Positions 1 to 5,800 of a stretch of DNA of 10,146 nt are shown piece by piece. How positions within the stretch are numbered: the stretch's first letter is position 1; each line of letters begins with the position of its first letter. The DNA lies in assembly GCA_002352135.1 (NCBI GenBank), contig DEHW01000178.1, positions 6,521-16,666 on the forward strand. The letters run 5' to 3'. This DNA comes from Lysobacterales bacterium UBA2790. GTDB lineage: Bacteria; Pseudomonadota; Gammaproteobacteria; Xanthomonadales; Xanthomonadaceae. The position numbers were made by a program, and so were the translations under genes. The notes below the pieces were generated by a model. That model did no database searches, had not been told where the DNA came from, and worked only from the letters and a program-made list of their open reading frames with translations.

Positions 1-186
1 GTCGAGCGCACCCGCCGTGGCGACACCACCGACGTGATGCTCGACTACGTCGGCTACCGCTTGAACGACCTGCGCGAACGCTATGCCGAAATGGTCGCGG
101 CGGGCGCCTTCAGCGACTCGGAAGCCGAGGTATTGCGGACGGCGCTGGAAGCCGGTCTGACGGGTTACACCTACCTCGCCGAGTAA
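1..186 (+). CDS. speA: C-terminal fragment of a probable biosynthetic arginine decarboxylase
   Basis: Frame 1 is open from the window edge to TAA at 184-186, giving 61 residues that end in GLTGYTYLAE. Biosynthetic arginine decarboxylases (SpeA, PLP-dependent fold III, arginine to agmatine in polyamine synthesis) typically end in a helical segment followed by a G-x-TYL-type tail, and the preceding MLDYVGYRLNDLRERYAEM stretch fits that helical region. The catalytic domain lies outside the window, so the assignment rests on the tail only. The gene runs towards the minus-strand gene that ends at 224, and a strong hairpin lies between the two stop codons. It looks like a chromosomal housekeeping flank of the CRISPR locus. 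Another C-terminal domain of similar sequence cannot be excluded. Confidence 0.7.
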   Translation, partial: VERTRRGDTTDVMLDYVGYRLNDLRERYAEMVAAGAFSDSEAEVLRTALEAGLTGYTYLAE

Positions 187-205
187 GCCACAGCGCGCCT
201 CTGCA

Positions 206-234
206 CCGACGTCTGCAGCAGAATCAGACGTCGG
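206..234. terminator. Hairpin between convergent genes (terminator-like)
   Basis: There is a perfect 10-bp inverted repeat, CCGACGTCTG (206-215) and CAGACGTCGG (225-234), with a 9-nt loop. It lies 20 nt after the speA-like stop and overlaps the last codons and stop of the convergent minus-strand gene. Placement and stability suit a bidirectional terminator, but neither side carries a clear T-tract, so intrinsic termination is an inference. Confidence 0.5.
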
Positions 235-796
235 CCATACCGCCGATGGCTTCAAACACACACGCGCCCGCGCGGAACAGACGCACGCTGTGGTCCGAGG
301 ACACACTGGCGGTCAACACCACGCCCTGCACACAGGAGGCCAACAAGGCCGTCATGGTGCGCGCGCCGACGGGTGTTTCAGGTTGCCAAAGCAAACGCTC
401 GGCAATCGGCGGCGCGATGTACTGTGCGGCATGGGTCAGCCGAAGATGGCGATTCAACAGATGAAAGCCATCGTGATGAACGTCCTGGCGACGCGAGTAC
501 TCGGCCAGCAAGCCCGCCACCTCGTCCATGCCCTCATATTTTTCTTGCTCGGCCATCGGCAGGCAGGGCAGATGCACCAGATTGTCGTAGACGATCAAAC
601 CCATCCCGGAGAACCCCGGGATGCGGCGAGAGTCGACCCGCCGGATCAGACTGAGCACAGCATCAGGAACGCTCATCCGAAGCAGACCACGCTGACTTTT
701 ACGTTCATCTACATACCTGTTTACGGCAGGACATTCCGAGCCTAGCAGGCTGCGCAAATAATTCAATGGATGAGCAATTTGACAACCGAATGTCAT
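224..796 (-). CDS. Probable DisA_N / diadenylate-cyclase-like domain protein
   Basis: This is a 190-residue protein read from ATG at 796 to TGA at 224. Its C-terminal half follows the order of a DAC (DisA_N) domain, the fold that makes cyclic di-AMP in DisA and CdaA. A DG motif sits at residues 109-111 (DGF, where DGA is usual). It is followed by LTHAAQYIAPPI (120-131), then GARTMTALLA (144-153) where active enzymes have G-T-R-H-R-A-A, then VVLTASVSSDHSVRLFRAG, which resembles the VSEE strand region. The RHR motif that contacts ATP is therefore not conserved, and the protein may be inactive or use another nucleotide. No signal peptide or membrane segment is evident. The only in-frame upstream start is the ATG at 796, which has no good ribosome binding site. 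The ATG at residue 41 (676) is an alternative. The gene converges on the speA-like gene and diverges from cas1. The family call is from motif pattern only. Confidence 0.5.
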   Translation of the reverse strand: MTFGCQIAHPLNYLRSLLGSECPAVNRYVDERKSQRGLLRMSVPDAVLSLIRRVDSRRIPGFSGMGLIVYDNLVHLPCLPMAEQEKYEGMDEVAGLLAEYSRRQDVHHDGFHLLNRHLRLTHAAQYIAPPIAERLLWQPETPVGARTMTALLASCVQGVVLTASVSSDHSVRLFRAGACVFEAIGGMADV

Positions 797-936
797 GCGT
801 CTGGCGGGTACGCTTCCACTTCATTTGCCGTGCGAGCGCGGTCAAGGAAAATCCGATCACCCAACCCGTCTGGATTTGCGAGGCGCGCGCGACCGGCTGA
901 CAATCGTCCCCAACACACCCGGCACGCGGGACCACG

Positions 937-1935
937 ATGGACGACATTCACGCTTCGGATCTGAAATCGATCCTGCACAGCAAACGCGCCAACATCTATT
1001 ACCTGGAGCACTGCCGCGTGCTGGTCAACGGCGGTCGAGTCGAGTACGTCACCGACCAGGGCAAGCAATCGCTTTACTGGAACATCCCGATTGCCAATAC
1101 CACCAGTCTGTTGCTCGGCACCGGCACTTCGATCACCCAAGCCGCCATGCGCGAGCTTGCCAAGGCGGGTGTGCTCGTCGGCTTCTGTGGTGGTGGCGGC
1201 ACACCGCTGTTCAGCGCCAACGAAATTGACGTCGAAGTCGCTTGGCTGACGCCGCAGAGCGAATACCGCCCAACCGAATATCTGCAAGCCTGGGTGCGCT
1301 TCTGGTTTGATGACGATCTGCGGCTATGTGCGGCCAAGGCGATCCAGCGCGCACGCCTCGCCCGCCTGAGCGCGCTTTGGGGGAAGGCAAGCCTGCGCGA
1401 ATCCGGCTTTGCGGCTGACCTTGGGCGGCTGAGCGAACTCACCCAGCGCAGTCTGCATCAGATTGAACTCGCGCAGGACACCACCGCCCTGCTCACCGAG
1501 GAAGCGCGGCTGACCAAAGCCCTGTTCAAGCTCGCCGTCGATGCGGTCGGTTACGACGACTTCACCCGCGCCAAGCGAGGCAGCGGCACGGATCCCGCCA
1601 ACCGCTTTCTCGATCATGGCAACTATCTCGCCTACGGCCTCGGTGCCACCGCCACCTGGGTGCTCGGCCTGCCGCATGGCTTGGCCGTGCTGCACGGCAA
1701 GACACGGCGCGGCGGGCTGGTGTTCGACGCCGCCGATCTGGTGAAGGACGCCAGCATTCTGCCGCAGGCCTTTCTGTCGGCCATGCGCGGCGATGACGAA
1801 CAGCAGTTTCGCCGCAACTGCATCGAGACACTGACCCGGAGTGAGTCCCTGGATTTCGTCATCGACACGCTGAAGTCCATCGCGGTGGACACCGCCGCAC
1901 GGGTGCGCAGCGACAACGGGAACAGCGCCGGATGA
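937..1935 (+). CDS. cas1: Cas1 integrase, type I-F
   Basis: This 332-residue Cas1 is the metal-dependent integrase that, with the Cas2 domain of Cas2-3, inserts new spacers at the leader end of the array. The N-terminal beta domain covers about residues 8-100 (LKSILHSKRANIYYLEHCRV, then SLYWNIPIANTTSLLLGTGTSIT). The helical catalytic domain follows. Metal-binding residues are E189 (in LTEEARLTK), H253 (VLHGKTRRGG) and D264/D267 (VFDAADLVKD), one position off the P. aeruginosa I-F Cas1 set E190/H254/D265/D268, so it appears intact. The ATG at 937 has a weak purine stretch (cgggac, 927-932) upstream and gives a family-typical length and N-terminus. The stop overlaps the cas3 start (ATGA), indicating translational coupling. 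The 140 bp upstream (797-936) show no convincing sigma70 promoter to me. Confidence 0.97.
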   Translation: MDDIHASDLKSILHSKRANIYYLEHCRVLVNGGRVEYVTDQGKQSLYWNIPIANTTSLLLGTGTSITQAAMRELAKAGVLVGFCGGGGTPLFSANEIDVEVAWLTPQSEYRPTEYLQAWVRFWFDDDLRLCAAKAIQRARLARLSALWGKASLRESGFAADLGRLSELTQRSLHQIELAQDTTALLTEEARLTKALFKLAVDAVGYDDFTRAKRGSGTDPANRFLDHGNYLAYGLGATATWVLGLPHGLAVLHGKTRRGGLVFDAADLVKDASILPQAFLSAMRGDDEQQFRRNCIETLTRSESLDFVIDTLKSIAVDTAARVRSDNGNSAG

Positions 1936-4900
1936 ACGTGCTGCTGATTTCCCAGTGCGACAAACGCGCACTCACCGAAACCCGCCGCATCCTCGATCAA
2001 TTCGCCGAACGCCGTGGCGACCGCACCTGGCAAACCCCGATCACCCAGGCCGGCCTGGCTACCTTGCGCAAACTGCTGCGCAAGACCGCACGCAAGAACA
2101 CCGCCGTGGCCTGCCACTGGATTCGCGGCAAGGACCACAGCGAACTGCTCTGGATCGTTGGCGACAGCAAACGCTTCAACGCCGAAGGCGCTGTTCCCAC
2201 CAACACCACGCGTCGCAACGTGCTGCGTCGAGAGGACGAGAACGACTGGCACAGCCTCGACCTGATCCAATCACTGACCCGCCTTGCCGCCTTGCTGCAT
2301 GACCTGGGGAAGGCCAGTGAGGCGTTTCAGGAGCGACTGCAGGGCAAGCGCAGCGAACGCAATCTGATTCGTCACGAATGGGTTTCGCTACGTCTATTCC
2401 TGGCTTTCGTCGGTGAGGATGACGATGCGGCTTGGCTGCAACGCCTGGCAGACGAGACGAAGATCGACGCAGCGAGCTGGACAGCTCCCGGTCGCTACCT
2501 GCGCGACGGCGAAATGCTCGATATCAACGCCTACCCTTTTGACTCCCTGACCAAGCGCGCACCACTGGCTGCTGCATTGGGCTGGCTGGTTGTCAGCCAT
2601 CATCGCCTTCCTGTCGCCCCCGTCTTTCGCGACGATGGTAAGCAGGAGTGGCTCGGCGCAAAGGCGATTGGCTTTCAGAAGGCTTGGCTTGAGAACCCGC
2701 TATCGCAAGTTGCACATCACTGGAACGAAATATGGCCCGAGTCCGACGTAACGGCAGTGTCTCCGTACTGGCGGATGGCCGCTGAATTGCCGGTCGCCCA
2801 TTCAAAGTGGTGGAAACAAGCATCACGCTTGGCGACGCGCCTCCTGCAATTGCGGCAAGGCCATACAGAAAGCTGGCTCGACAACGCCTATGTCATGCAT
2901 TTGGCGCGGTTGAGCCTGATGCTGGCTGATCACCACTACTCCAGCCTTGGCGTGGACAGCAGTGAACGTCCGGTGGAGGCCAGACGGCGATTTATCCAGC
3001 AGGATCAAACACTGTTCGCCAACACGTGGCGAGACCGACACGGTCGGACCCGGCACAAGCAATCGCTACTGGAACACTTGCTTGGTGTGGGCCACGACGC
3101 CGGACTGATCTCCCGCGCCTTGCCCGGCTTTGAACGATACCTGCCTCGTCTTACCAATCTCCGAGGCTTGCGCAAGCGCAGTGCCGACACGCGCTTCGCC
3201 TGGCAGGACAAAGCCTTCGACGCTGCCGTTGCGATCTGTCCGGTGGCGCGGGAACACGGTGCGTTCGTCGTCAACATGGCATCCACGGGATGTGGCAAGA
3301 CACTCGCCAACGCACGCATCCTTTGTGCGCTTGCCGATCCACAACGCGGCCTGCGCGCCAGCTACGCGCTGGGTTTGCGCACACTCACCCTGCAAACCGG
3401 TCGTAGCTATCGCCGCGATCTACACCTTGGTGAGGATGACTTGGCTGTGCTGGTCGGCGGAGCCGCCAATCGCGCGCTGTTCGAGTTCCACGAGCGACAA
3501 GCCGACGCAACAGGCTCGGCATCGATGCAGTCCTTGCTGGAAGAGGACAGCCACGTCCTGTACGAAGGCATGATGGCGGATCACCCGCTGCTGTCGCGCG
3601 CACTCGCCAACCCCGACATCCACAAACTGTTGTCGGCACCCATGCTGGTATGCACCGTTGACCATCTTGTCCCAGCCACCGAATCCCTGCGGGCCGGTCG
3701 ACAGATCGCCCCCATGCTGCGTTTGATGAGCGGCGATCTGGTACTGGATGAACTGGATGATTACGACCTCAACGATCTGCCCGCACTGACGCGCCTAGTG
3801 TATTTCGCGGGAATGCTGGGCACGCGTGTGGTCCTTTCCTCGGCGACCTTGCCGCCCGCACTGGTCACAGGCATGTTCAGCGCCTATCAGGCGGGGCGTC
3901 GAATGTACCGTCGCAATCGTGGTGCCGATGGCGGACGTGTCGATGCGCGCATCGACATTCCGTGCCTGTGGGTAGACGAGTTCGGCACCCCGCTCACCGT
4001 GAAATGCACTGATATCTCCCATTTTGTCGATGCGCACGCGCAGTTCGTTGATCGGCGTGTCATCCGCCTGCGGTCAGCTCCGGCGCTGCGCATCGTGCAA
4101 AGGTGGCCGTTGAGCATCCCCACAGACGAGACGCGTGATGCGATACGTGCGGCATTTGCCGCACAGGTTCGCGAGGCTTGTCTGCAGTTGCATGCGGCGC
4201 ATGCAGAAGTCGACGCCGTCAGCGGACAGCGGATCAGCCGTGGCATCGTTCGCATGGCCAATATCGACCCGATCATCGATGTTGCGCGCGCACTGCATAC
4301 GCTCGGTGCCCCCGATGGCGTTCGGATTCACTTGTGCGTCTACCACGCACGGTTTCCCTTGGCGCAACGCTCGTCGATGGAGAAATGGTTGGACGCCGTC
4401 TTTGATCGACGCAAGCCGGAGGCCCTCTGGCAACACCCCGCCATCCGCGCCCCCATCGACGCCGCGCCGCAGTTCGAGCACATCTTCGTCGTGCTCGCCT
4501 CTCCCGTGTGCGAGGTGGGACGAGACTGGTGCGGCGACTGGGCCGTGGCCGAGCCCTCTTCGATGCGTTCCCTGATCCAGCTTGCGGGACGTGTCCGGCG
4601 ACATCGCCACCAGCCGCCCGCGACACCCAACATCATCGTGTTCGATACCAACCTGAAGGCGCTGGAAGAGGTCTGCCCAGCCAAACCGGCGTTCCTGCAC
4701 CCCGGTTTTGAAGACGCGGATCAGTTCCTGCTCCGTTCGCATCGTCTGGCAATGCTGTGGCCTGCGGAAGACGACCAGCGCATTGATGCCGTTGCGCGCA
4801 TCCAACCACGCCCTGCTGGCGAGAGACAGCCGAACGCCAACTGGATCGACCTTGAGCACACGCGACTGGACGTCGCAATGCAGCCGGTGCCGACGCCAAC

Positions 4901-5381
4901 GCCCCCAGCCGCGACCACCTCTACCCGTCGCCGCGCGCGTCCTACCGAGGCCGCCTGGCATTGGCGCCGCGACCTTGCTGCGCCCGGTTGGCAGTTTCCC
5001 CAGGCCAGCCTGCTGGGCGTGCTCGCACAGCAGCAACCCTTCCGTGAGGACACTCGACCCCGGATCACTCTGGTATTCCTGCCCGACGAAGATGGGGAAA
5101 TCCTGATTGCCCATCGCGTCGAAGACCAACTGGAAAAGGAGGGAAAAGACCCGCACGTCGCGGCAACGCTGTATCCGATGCGTCTGGAATCCGCCGCAGG
5201 TGTCATCCCTTGGGGCGTGATGGAACCACCACAACTGTTGGCGCACCTGCGCGAACTGGCCGACGCTGAGAACCTGACGCTGCACGCTGCCGCACGAAAG
5301 TTCACCCCGGTGGACGTACCTGCCGACAAGTACCTTGCATGGGACTGGCACCCATGGCTCGGCCTCACTATTCACCGCTGA
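1932..5381 (+). CDS. cas3: Cas2-Cas3 fusion nuclease-helicase, type I-F
   Basis: This 1149-residue protein is the type I-F hallmark fusion of Cas2 to Cas3. It supports Cas1 in spacer acquisition and is recruited by the target-bound Csy complex to unwind and degrade DNA. The N-terminal Cas2 domain spans roughly residues 1-95 (MNVLLISQCDKRALTETRRI). The HD nuclease shows H123-D124 in LLHDLGKASEAF, H148 in RHEWVS and the H223-H224 pair in VVSHHRLP. The SF2 helicase has Walker A at 450-457 (ASTGCGKT), a DELD Walker B at 606-609, motif III SSAT at 636-639, motif V EVGRD at 861-865 and motif VI Q883-x2-GRxRRH. A Pro/Thr/Arg-rich linker (about 985-1003) precedes the Cas3 C-terminal domain. It is somewhat longer than the P. 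aeruginosa homologue. Every catalytic motif I looked for is present. The start overlaps the cas1 stop; a 524-bp gap follows before csy1. Confidence 0.97.
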   Translation: MNVLLISQCDKRALTETRRILDQFAERRGDRTWQTPITQAGLATLRKLLRKTARKNTAVACHWIRGKDHSELLWIVGDSKRFNAEGAVPTNTTRRNVLRREDENDWHSLDLIQSLTRLAALLHDLGKASEAFQERLQGKRSERNLIRHEWVSLRLFLAFVGEDDDAAWLQRLADETKIDAASWTAPGRYLRDGEMLDINAYPFDSLTKRAPLAAALGWLVVSHHRLPVAPVFRDDGKQEWLGAKAIGFQKAWLENPLSQVAHHWNEIWPESDVTAVSPYWRMAAELPVAHSKWWKQASRLATRLLQLRQGHTESWLDNAYVMHLARLSLMLADHHYSSLGVDSSERPVEARRRFIQQDQTLFANTWRDRHGRTRHKQSLLEHLLGVGHDAGLISRALPGFERYLPRLTNLRGLRKRSADTRFAWQDKAFDAAVAICPVAREHGAFVVNMASTGCGKTLANARILCALADPQRGLRASYALGLRTLTLQTGRSYRRDLHLGEDDLAVLVGGAANRALFEFHERQADATGSASMQSLLEEDSHVLYEGMMADHPLLSRALANPDIHKLLSAPMLVCTVDHLVPATESLRAGRQIAPMLRLMSGDLVLDELDDYDLNDLPALTRLVYFAGMLGTRVVLSSATLPPALVTGMFSAYQAGRRMYRRNRGADGGRVDARIDIPCLWVDEFGTPLTVKCTDISHFVDAHAQFVDRRVIRLRSAPALRIVQRWPLSIPTDETRDAIRAAFAAQVREACLQLHAAHAEVDAVSGQRISRGIVRMANIDPIIDVARALHTLGAPDGVRIHLCVYHARFPLAQRSSMEKWLDAVFDRRKPEALWQHPAIRAPIDAAPQFEHIFVVLASPVCEVGRDWCGDWAVAEPSSMRSLIQLAGRVRRHRHQPPATPNIIVFDTNLKALEEVCPAKPAFLHPGFEDADQFLLRSHRLAMLWPAEDDQRIDAVARIQPRPAGERQPNANWIDLEHTRLDVAMQPVPTPTPPAATTSTRRRARPTEAAWHWRRDLAAPGWQFPQASLLGVLAQQQPFREDTRPRITLVFLPDEDGEILIAHRVEDQLEKEGKDPHVAATLYPMRLESAAGVIPWGVMEPPQLLAHLRELADAENLTLHAAARKFTPVDVPADKYLAWDWHPWLGLTIHR

Positions 5382-5390
5382 GCGCGATCA

Positions 5391-5406
5391 GTGTCAGGGC
5401 TGACAC
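5391..5406. repeat. Short inverted repeat just after cas3
   Basis: GTGTCA (5391-5396) and TGACAC (5401-5406) flank GGGC, forming a 6-bp hairpin 10 nt after the cas3 stop. There is no T-tract. It may be a weak 3'-end structure or a protein-binding dyad. The following stretch to 5477 shows nothing else I can assign. Confidence 0.3.
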
Positions 5407-5477
5407 CTGCACCACGCTCCCCGCAACGCGCACACGTTCATCACGTGACGTGGTTGGGCAGCGTCCGAGCGACCTGC

Positions 5478-5528
5478 AAGAAACCCTCCGGTGGGTCCTG
5501 CCTGTTTGGCGTGCAATTCCCACCGGAG
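5478..5528 (-). terminator. Candidate intrinsic terminator of the mini-CRISPR RNA
   Basis: On the minus strand, CTCCGGTGGG (5528-5519) pairs perfectly with CCCACCGGAG (5495-5486), a 10-bp GC-rich stem with a 23-nt loop. It is followed by GGTTTCTT (5485-5478). It lies directly downstream of the second degenerate repeat, where a terminator for the minus-strand RNA would be expected. The loop is longer and the T-run shorter than ideal. Read on the + strand, the same stem could serve as the cas3 3' end, but there it is followed only by TTGAAG. Confidence 0.55.
5490..5517 (-). repeat. Possible third, strongly decayed repeat
   Basis: CTGCCTGT begins at 5498, exactly 41 nt before the CTGCCTGT of the second degenerate repeat (5539), which is itself 41 nt before that of the first (5580). 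GGC is also conserved two bases further on. Aligned to the array repeat, about 15 of 28 positions match. It sits in the loop of the terminator-like hairpin. It may be the remnant of a longer mini-array with a 28+13 period, or chance. Confidence 0.35.
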
Positions 5529-5530
5529 TT

Positions 5531-5558
5531 GAAGCGAACTGCCTGTGCGGCAGCGATA
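5531..5558 (-). repeat. Degenerate CRISPR repeat 2 (stem-loop kept)
   Basis: The 18-nt block TCGCTGCCGCACAGGCAG (5556-5539, minus strand) is identical to the array repeat, including the Cas6f stem and loop. The last 8 nt read TTCGCTTC instead of CTCAGAAA. As the downstream repeat of a guide unit it needs only the stem-loop, so the decay pattern is the functional one for a single-spacer guide. Confidence 0.85.
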
Positions 5559-5571
5559 TCAAGAACGCTAT

Positions 5572-5599
5572 TTTCTGAGCTGCCTGTGCGGCAGGGCTG
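5572..5599 (-). repeat. Degenerate CRISPR repeat 1 (handle kept)
   Basis: The 3' 23 nt (5594-5572, minus strand) are identical to the array repeat, from CTGCCGCACAGG to CTCAGAAA. Only the first five bases differ (CAGCC instead of GTTCG). This supplies the 8-nt crRNA 5' handle that remains after Cas6f cleavage. Confidence 0.9.
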
Positions 5600-5628
5600 A
5601 AAGTGTACTGCGCCCTCGTGACTTAATC

Positions 5629-5658
5629 ATTGAAAATAAAGAACGCTATGGTTGACAA
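5629..5658 (-). promoter_or_regulatory. Candidate promoter of the mini-CRISPR RNA
   Basis: On the minus strand TTGTCA (5658-5653) is followed 18 nt later by TTCAAT (5634-5629), each close to the sigma70 consensus. This predicts transcription starting near 5622, about 23 nt before the first degenerate repeat. The -35 overlaps the rightward TTGACA, so the two promoters are divergent and overlapping. The guide's target (5639-5649) lies within this promoter's spacer, so the RNA could also limit its own synthesis. Confidence 0.5.
5639..5651 (-). promoter_or_regulatory. Protospacer-like target site with CC PAM
   Basis: On the minus strand ATAGCGTTCTT (5649-5639) equals the first 11 nt of the mini-CRISPR spacer. 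It is preceded immediately by CC (5651-5650), the type I-F PAM. Beyond position 11 the next three positions are mismatch, match, match. The PAM abuts TTGACA at 5652-5657, so a bound Csy complex would cover the -35 region. A partial guide match with a correct PAM suits binding without Cas3 degradation of the host chromosome. Confidence 0.8.
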
Positions 5659-5681
5659 ATAGGTAGCACCACCGCCAGACT
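5652..5681 (+). promoter_or_regulatory. Rightward promoter of the toxin-like RNA, possibly csy genes
   Basis: A perfect -35 TTGACA (5652-5657) is followed 18 nt later by the weaker -10 CAGACT (5676-5681; it matches TATAAT at three positions). The start would fall near 5688, exactly at the first base of a 10-bp hairpin. I see no other convincing promoter before csy1 (5906), so it may also feed the csy operon. A strong -35 with a poor -10 could reflect dependence on an activator or tight repression. Confidence 0.55.
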
Positions 5682-5687
5682 AGAAGT

Positions 5688-5713
5688 GCCCCAGTCGTTG
5701 CAGCGACTGGGGC
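5688..5713 (+). other. 5'-terminal RNA hairpin of the toxin-like transcript
   Basis: GCCCCAGTCG (5688-5697) and CGACTGGGGC (5704-5713) form a perfect 10-bp stem with a 6-nt loop at the predicted 5' end of the rightward transcript. Terminal hairpins protect mRNAs from 5'-end-dependent decay. Because no T-run follows (GTTGAG), a stabilising leader is more likely than a terminator. The fold is visible; the role is inferred. Confidence 0.55.
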
Positions 5714-5748
5714 GTTGAGTGCAGCTCGCCGGTTGGCCCCGGCCCAAC

Positions 5749-5773
5749 GTACGAACGGTTGCCGTACAGGAGG
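5749..5773 (+). promoter_or_regulatory. Hairpin plus strong Shine-Dalgarno before the mini-ORFs
   Basis: GTACG (5749-5753) can pair with CGTAC (5763-5767). The sequence AGGAGG (5768-5773) follows directly, a full match to the anti-Shine-Dalgarno, 6 nt before the ATG at 5780. It is the best ribosome binding site in the window, yet it serves only a six-codon ORF. This suggests that ribosome loading itself matters. Confidence 0.7.
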
Positions 5774-5779
5774 ATAGAG

Positions 5780-5800
5780 ATGTGTTTAACCAGCACATGA
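5780..5800 (+). CDS. creT: Six-codon mini-ORF with a UUA codon, CreT-like candidate
   Basis: The ORF ATG TGT TTA ACC AGC ACA TGA encodes MCLTST and is preceded by AGGAGG at optimal spacing. The third codon, UUA, is the leucine codon generally avoided in high-GC genomes. On reading through the six cas genes I found no in-frame TTA. Known CreT toxins of CRISPR-linked toxin-antitoxin pairs are RNAs with a tiny, well-initiated ORF whose rare codons trap a scarce tRNA. This layout fits that principle with tRNA-Leu(UAA) as the predicted target. It lies downstream of the promoter that the mini-CRISPR guide appears to target. Its TGA overlaps the ATG of a second mini-ORF. The alternative is a leader peptide controlling the csy operon. 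No function is shown by sequence alone. Confidence 0.6.
   Translation: MCLTST

Larger units (their letters stand above)
5478..5622 (-). ncRNA. creA: Mini-CRISPR guide RNA, CreA/CreR-like
   Basis: On the minus strand two degenerate copies of the downstream array repeat flank a 13-nt spacer, ATAGCGTTCTTGA (5571 down to 5559). The first copy (5599-5572) keeps the 3' 23 nt of the repeat, including the CTCAGAAA 5' handle. The second (5558-5531) keeps the stem-loop CTGCC-GCACA-GGCAG but has lost the handle. Cas6f processing would therefore give handle, short spacer and 3' stem-loop, all that Csy loading needs. The first 11 spacer nt match 5649-5639 with a 5'-CC PAM at 5651-5650, next to the -35 of a rightward promoter. 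This is the design of Cascade-guided RNAs such as CreA (antitoxin of CreTA) and CreR (cas autorepressor). A candidate promoter (5658-5629) and terminator (5528-5478) bracket it. The transcript ends are predicted. Whether it guards a toxin, regulates csy genes or both is inference. Confidence 0.8.

Noticed and set aside
666..676. GGAACGCTCAT as a second target of the mini-CRISPR guide near cas1
   Set aside because: Only a short internal block matches, the seed is broken and no CC PAM is placed correctly.
290..745. A 151-residue + strand ORF opposite the DAC-like gene
   Set aside because: The minus-strand frame gives an ordered DAC-like motif pattern, while the + strand product is low-complexity His/Arg/Gln-rich and resembles no family I know.
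779..784. TTGACA as the -35 of a cas1 promoter
   Set aside because: No acceptable -10 lies 16-19 nt downstream, and the site is at the start of the divergent gene.
4074..5375. A 433-residue minus-strand ORF inside cas3
   Set aside because: It is a shadow frame of high-GC coding sequence. cas3 motifs run through the region on the + strand.
5531..5599. The two degenerate repeats as a plain relic of an ordinary second CRISPR array
   Set aside because: The spacing is 41 nt rather than 60, the decay spares precisely the handle and stem-loop, and the spacer matches a nearby promoter with a CC PAM. Simple decay does not predict this.
5531..5599. An atypical homing repeat of a Tn7-like (I-F3) CRISPR transposon
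   Set aside because: cas1, a full cas2-3 and separate csy1/csy2 are present, and no tnsA/B/C or tniQ gene appears in the window. I-F3 systems lack cas3 and carry a cas8-cas5 fusion.
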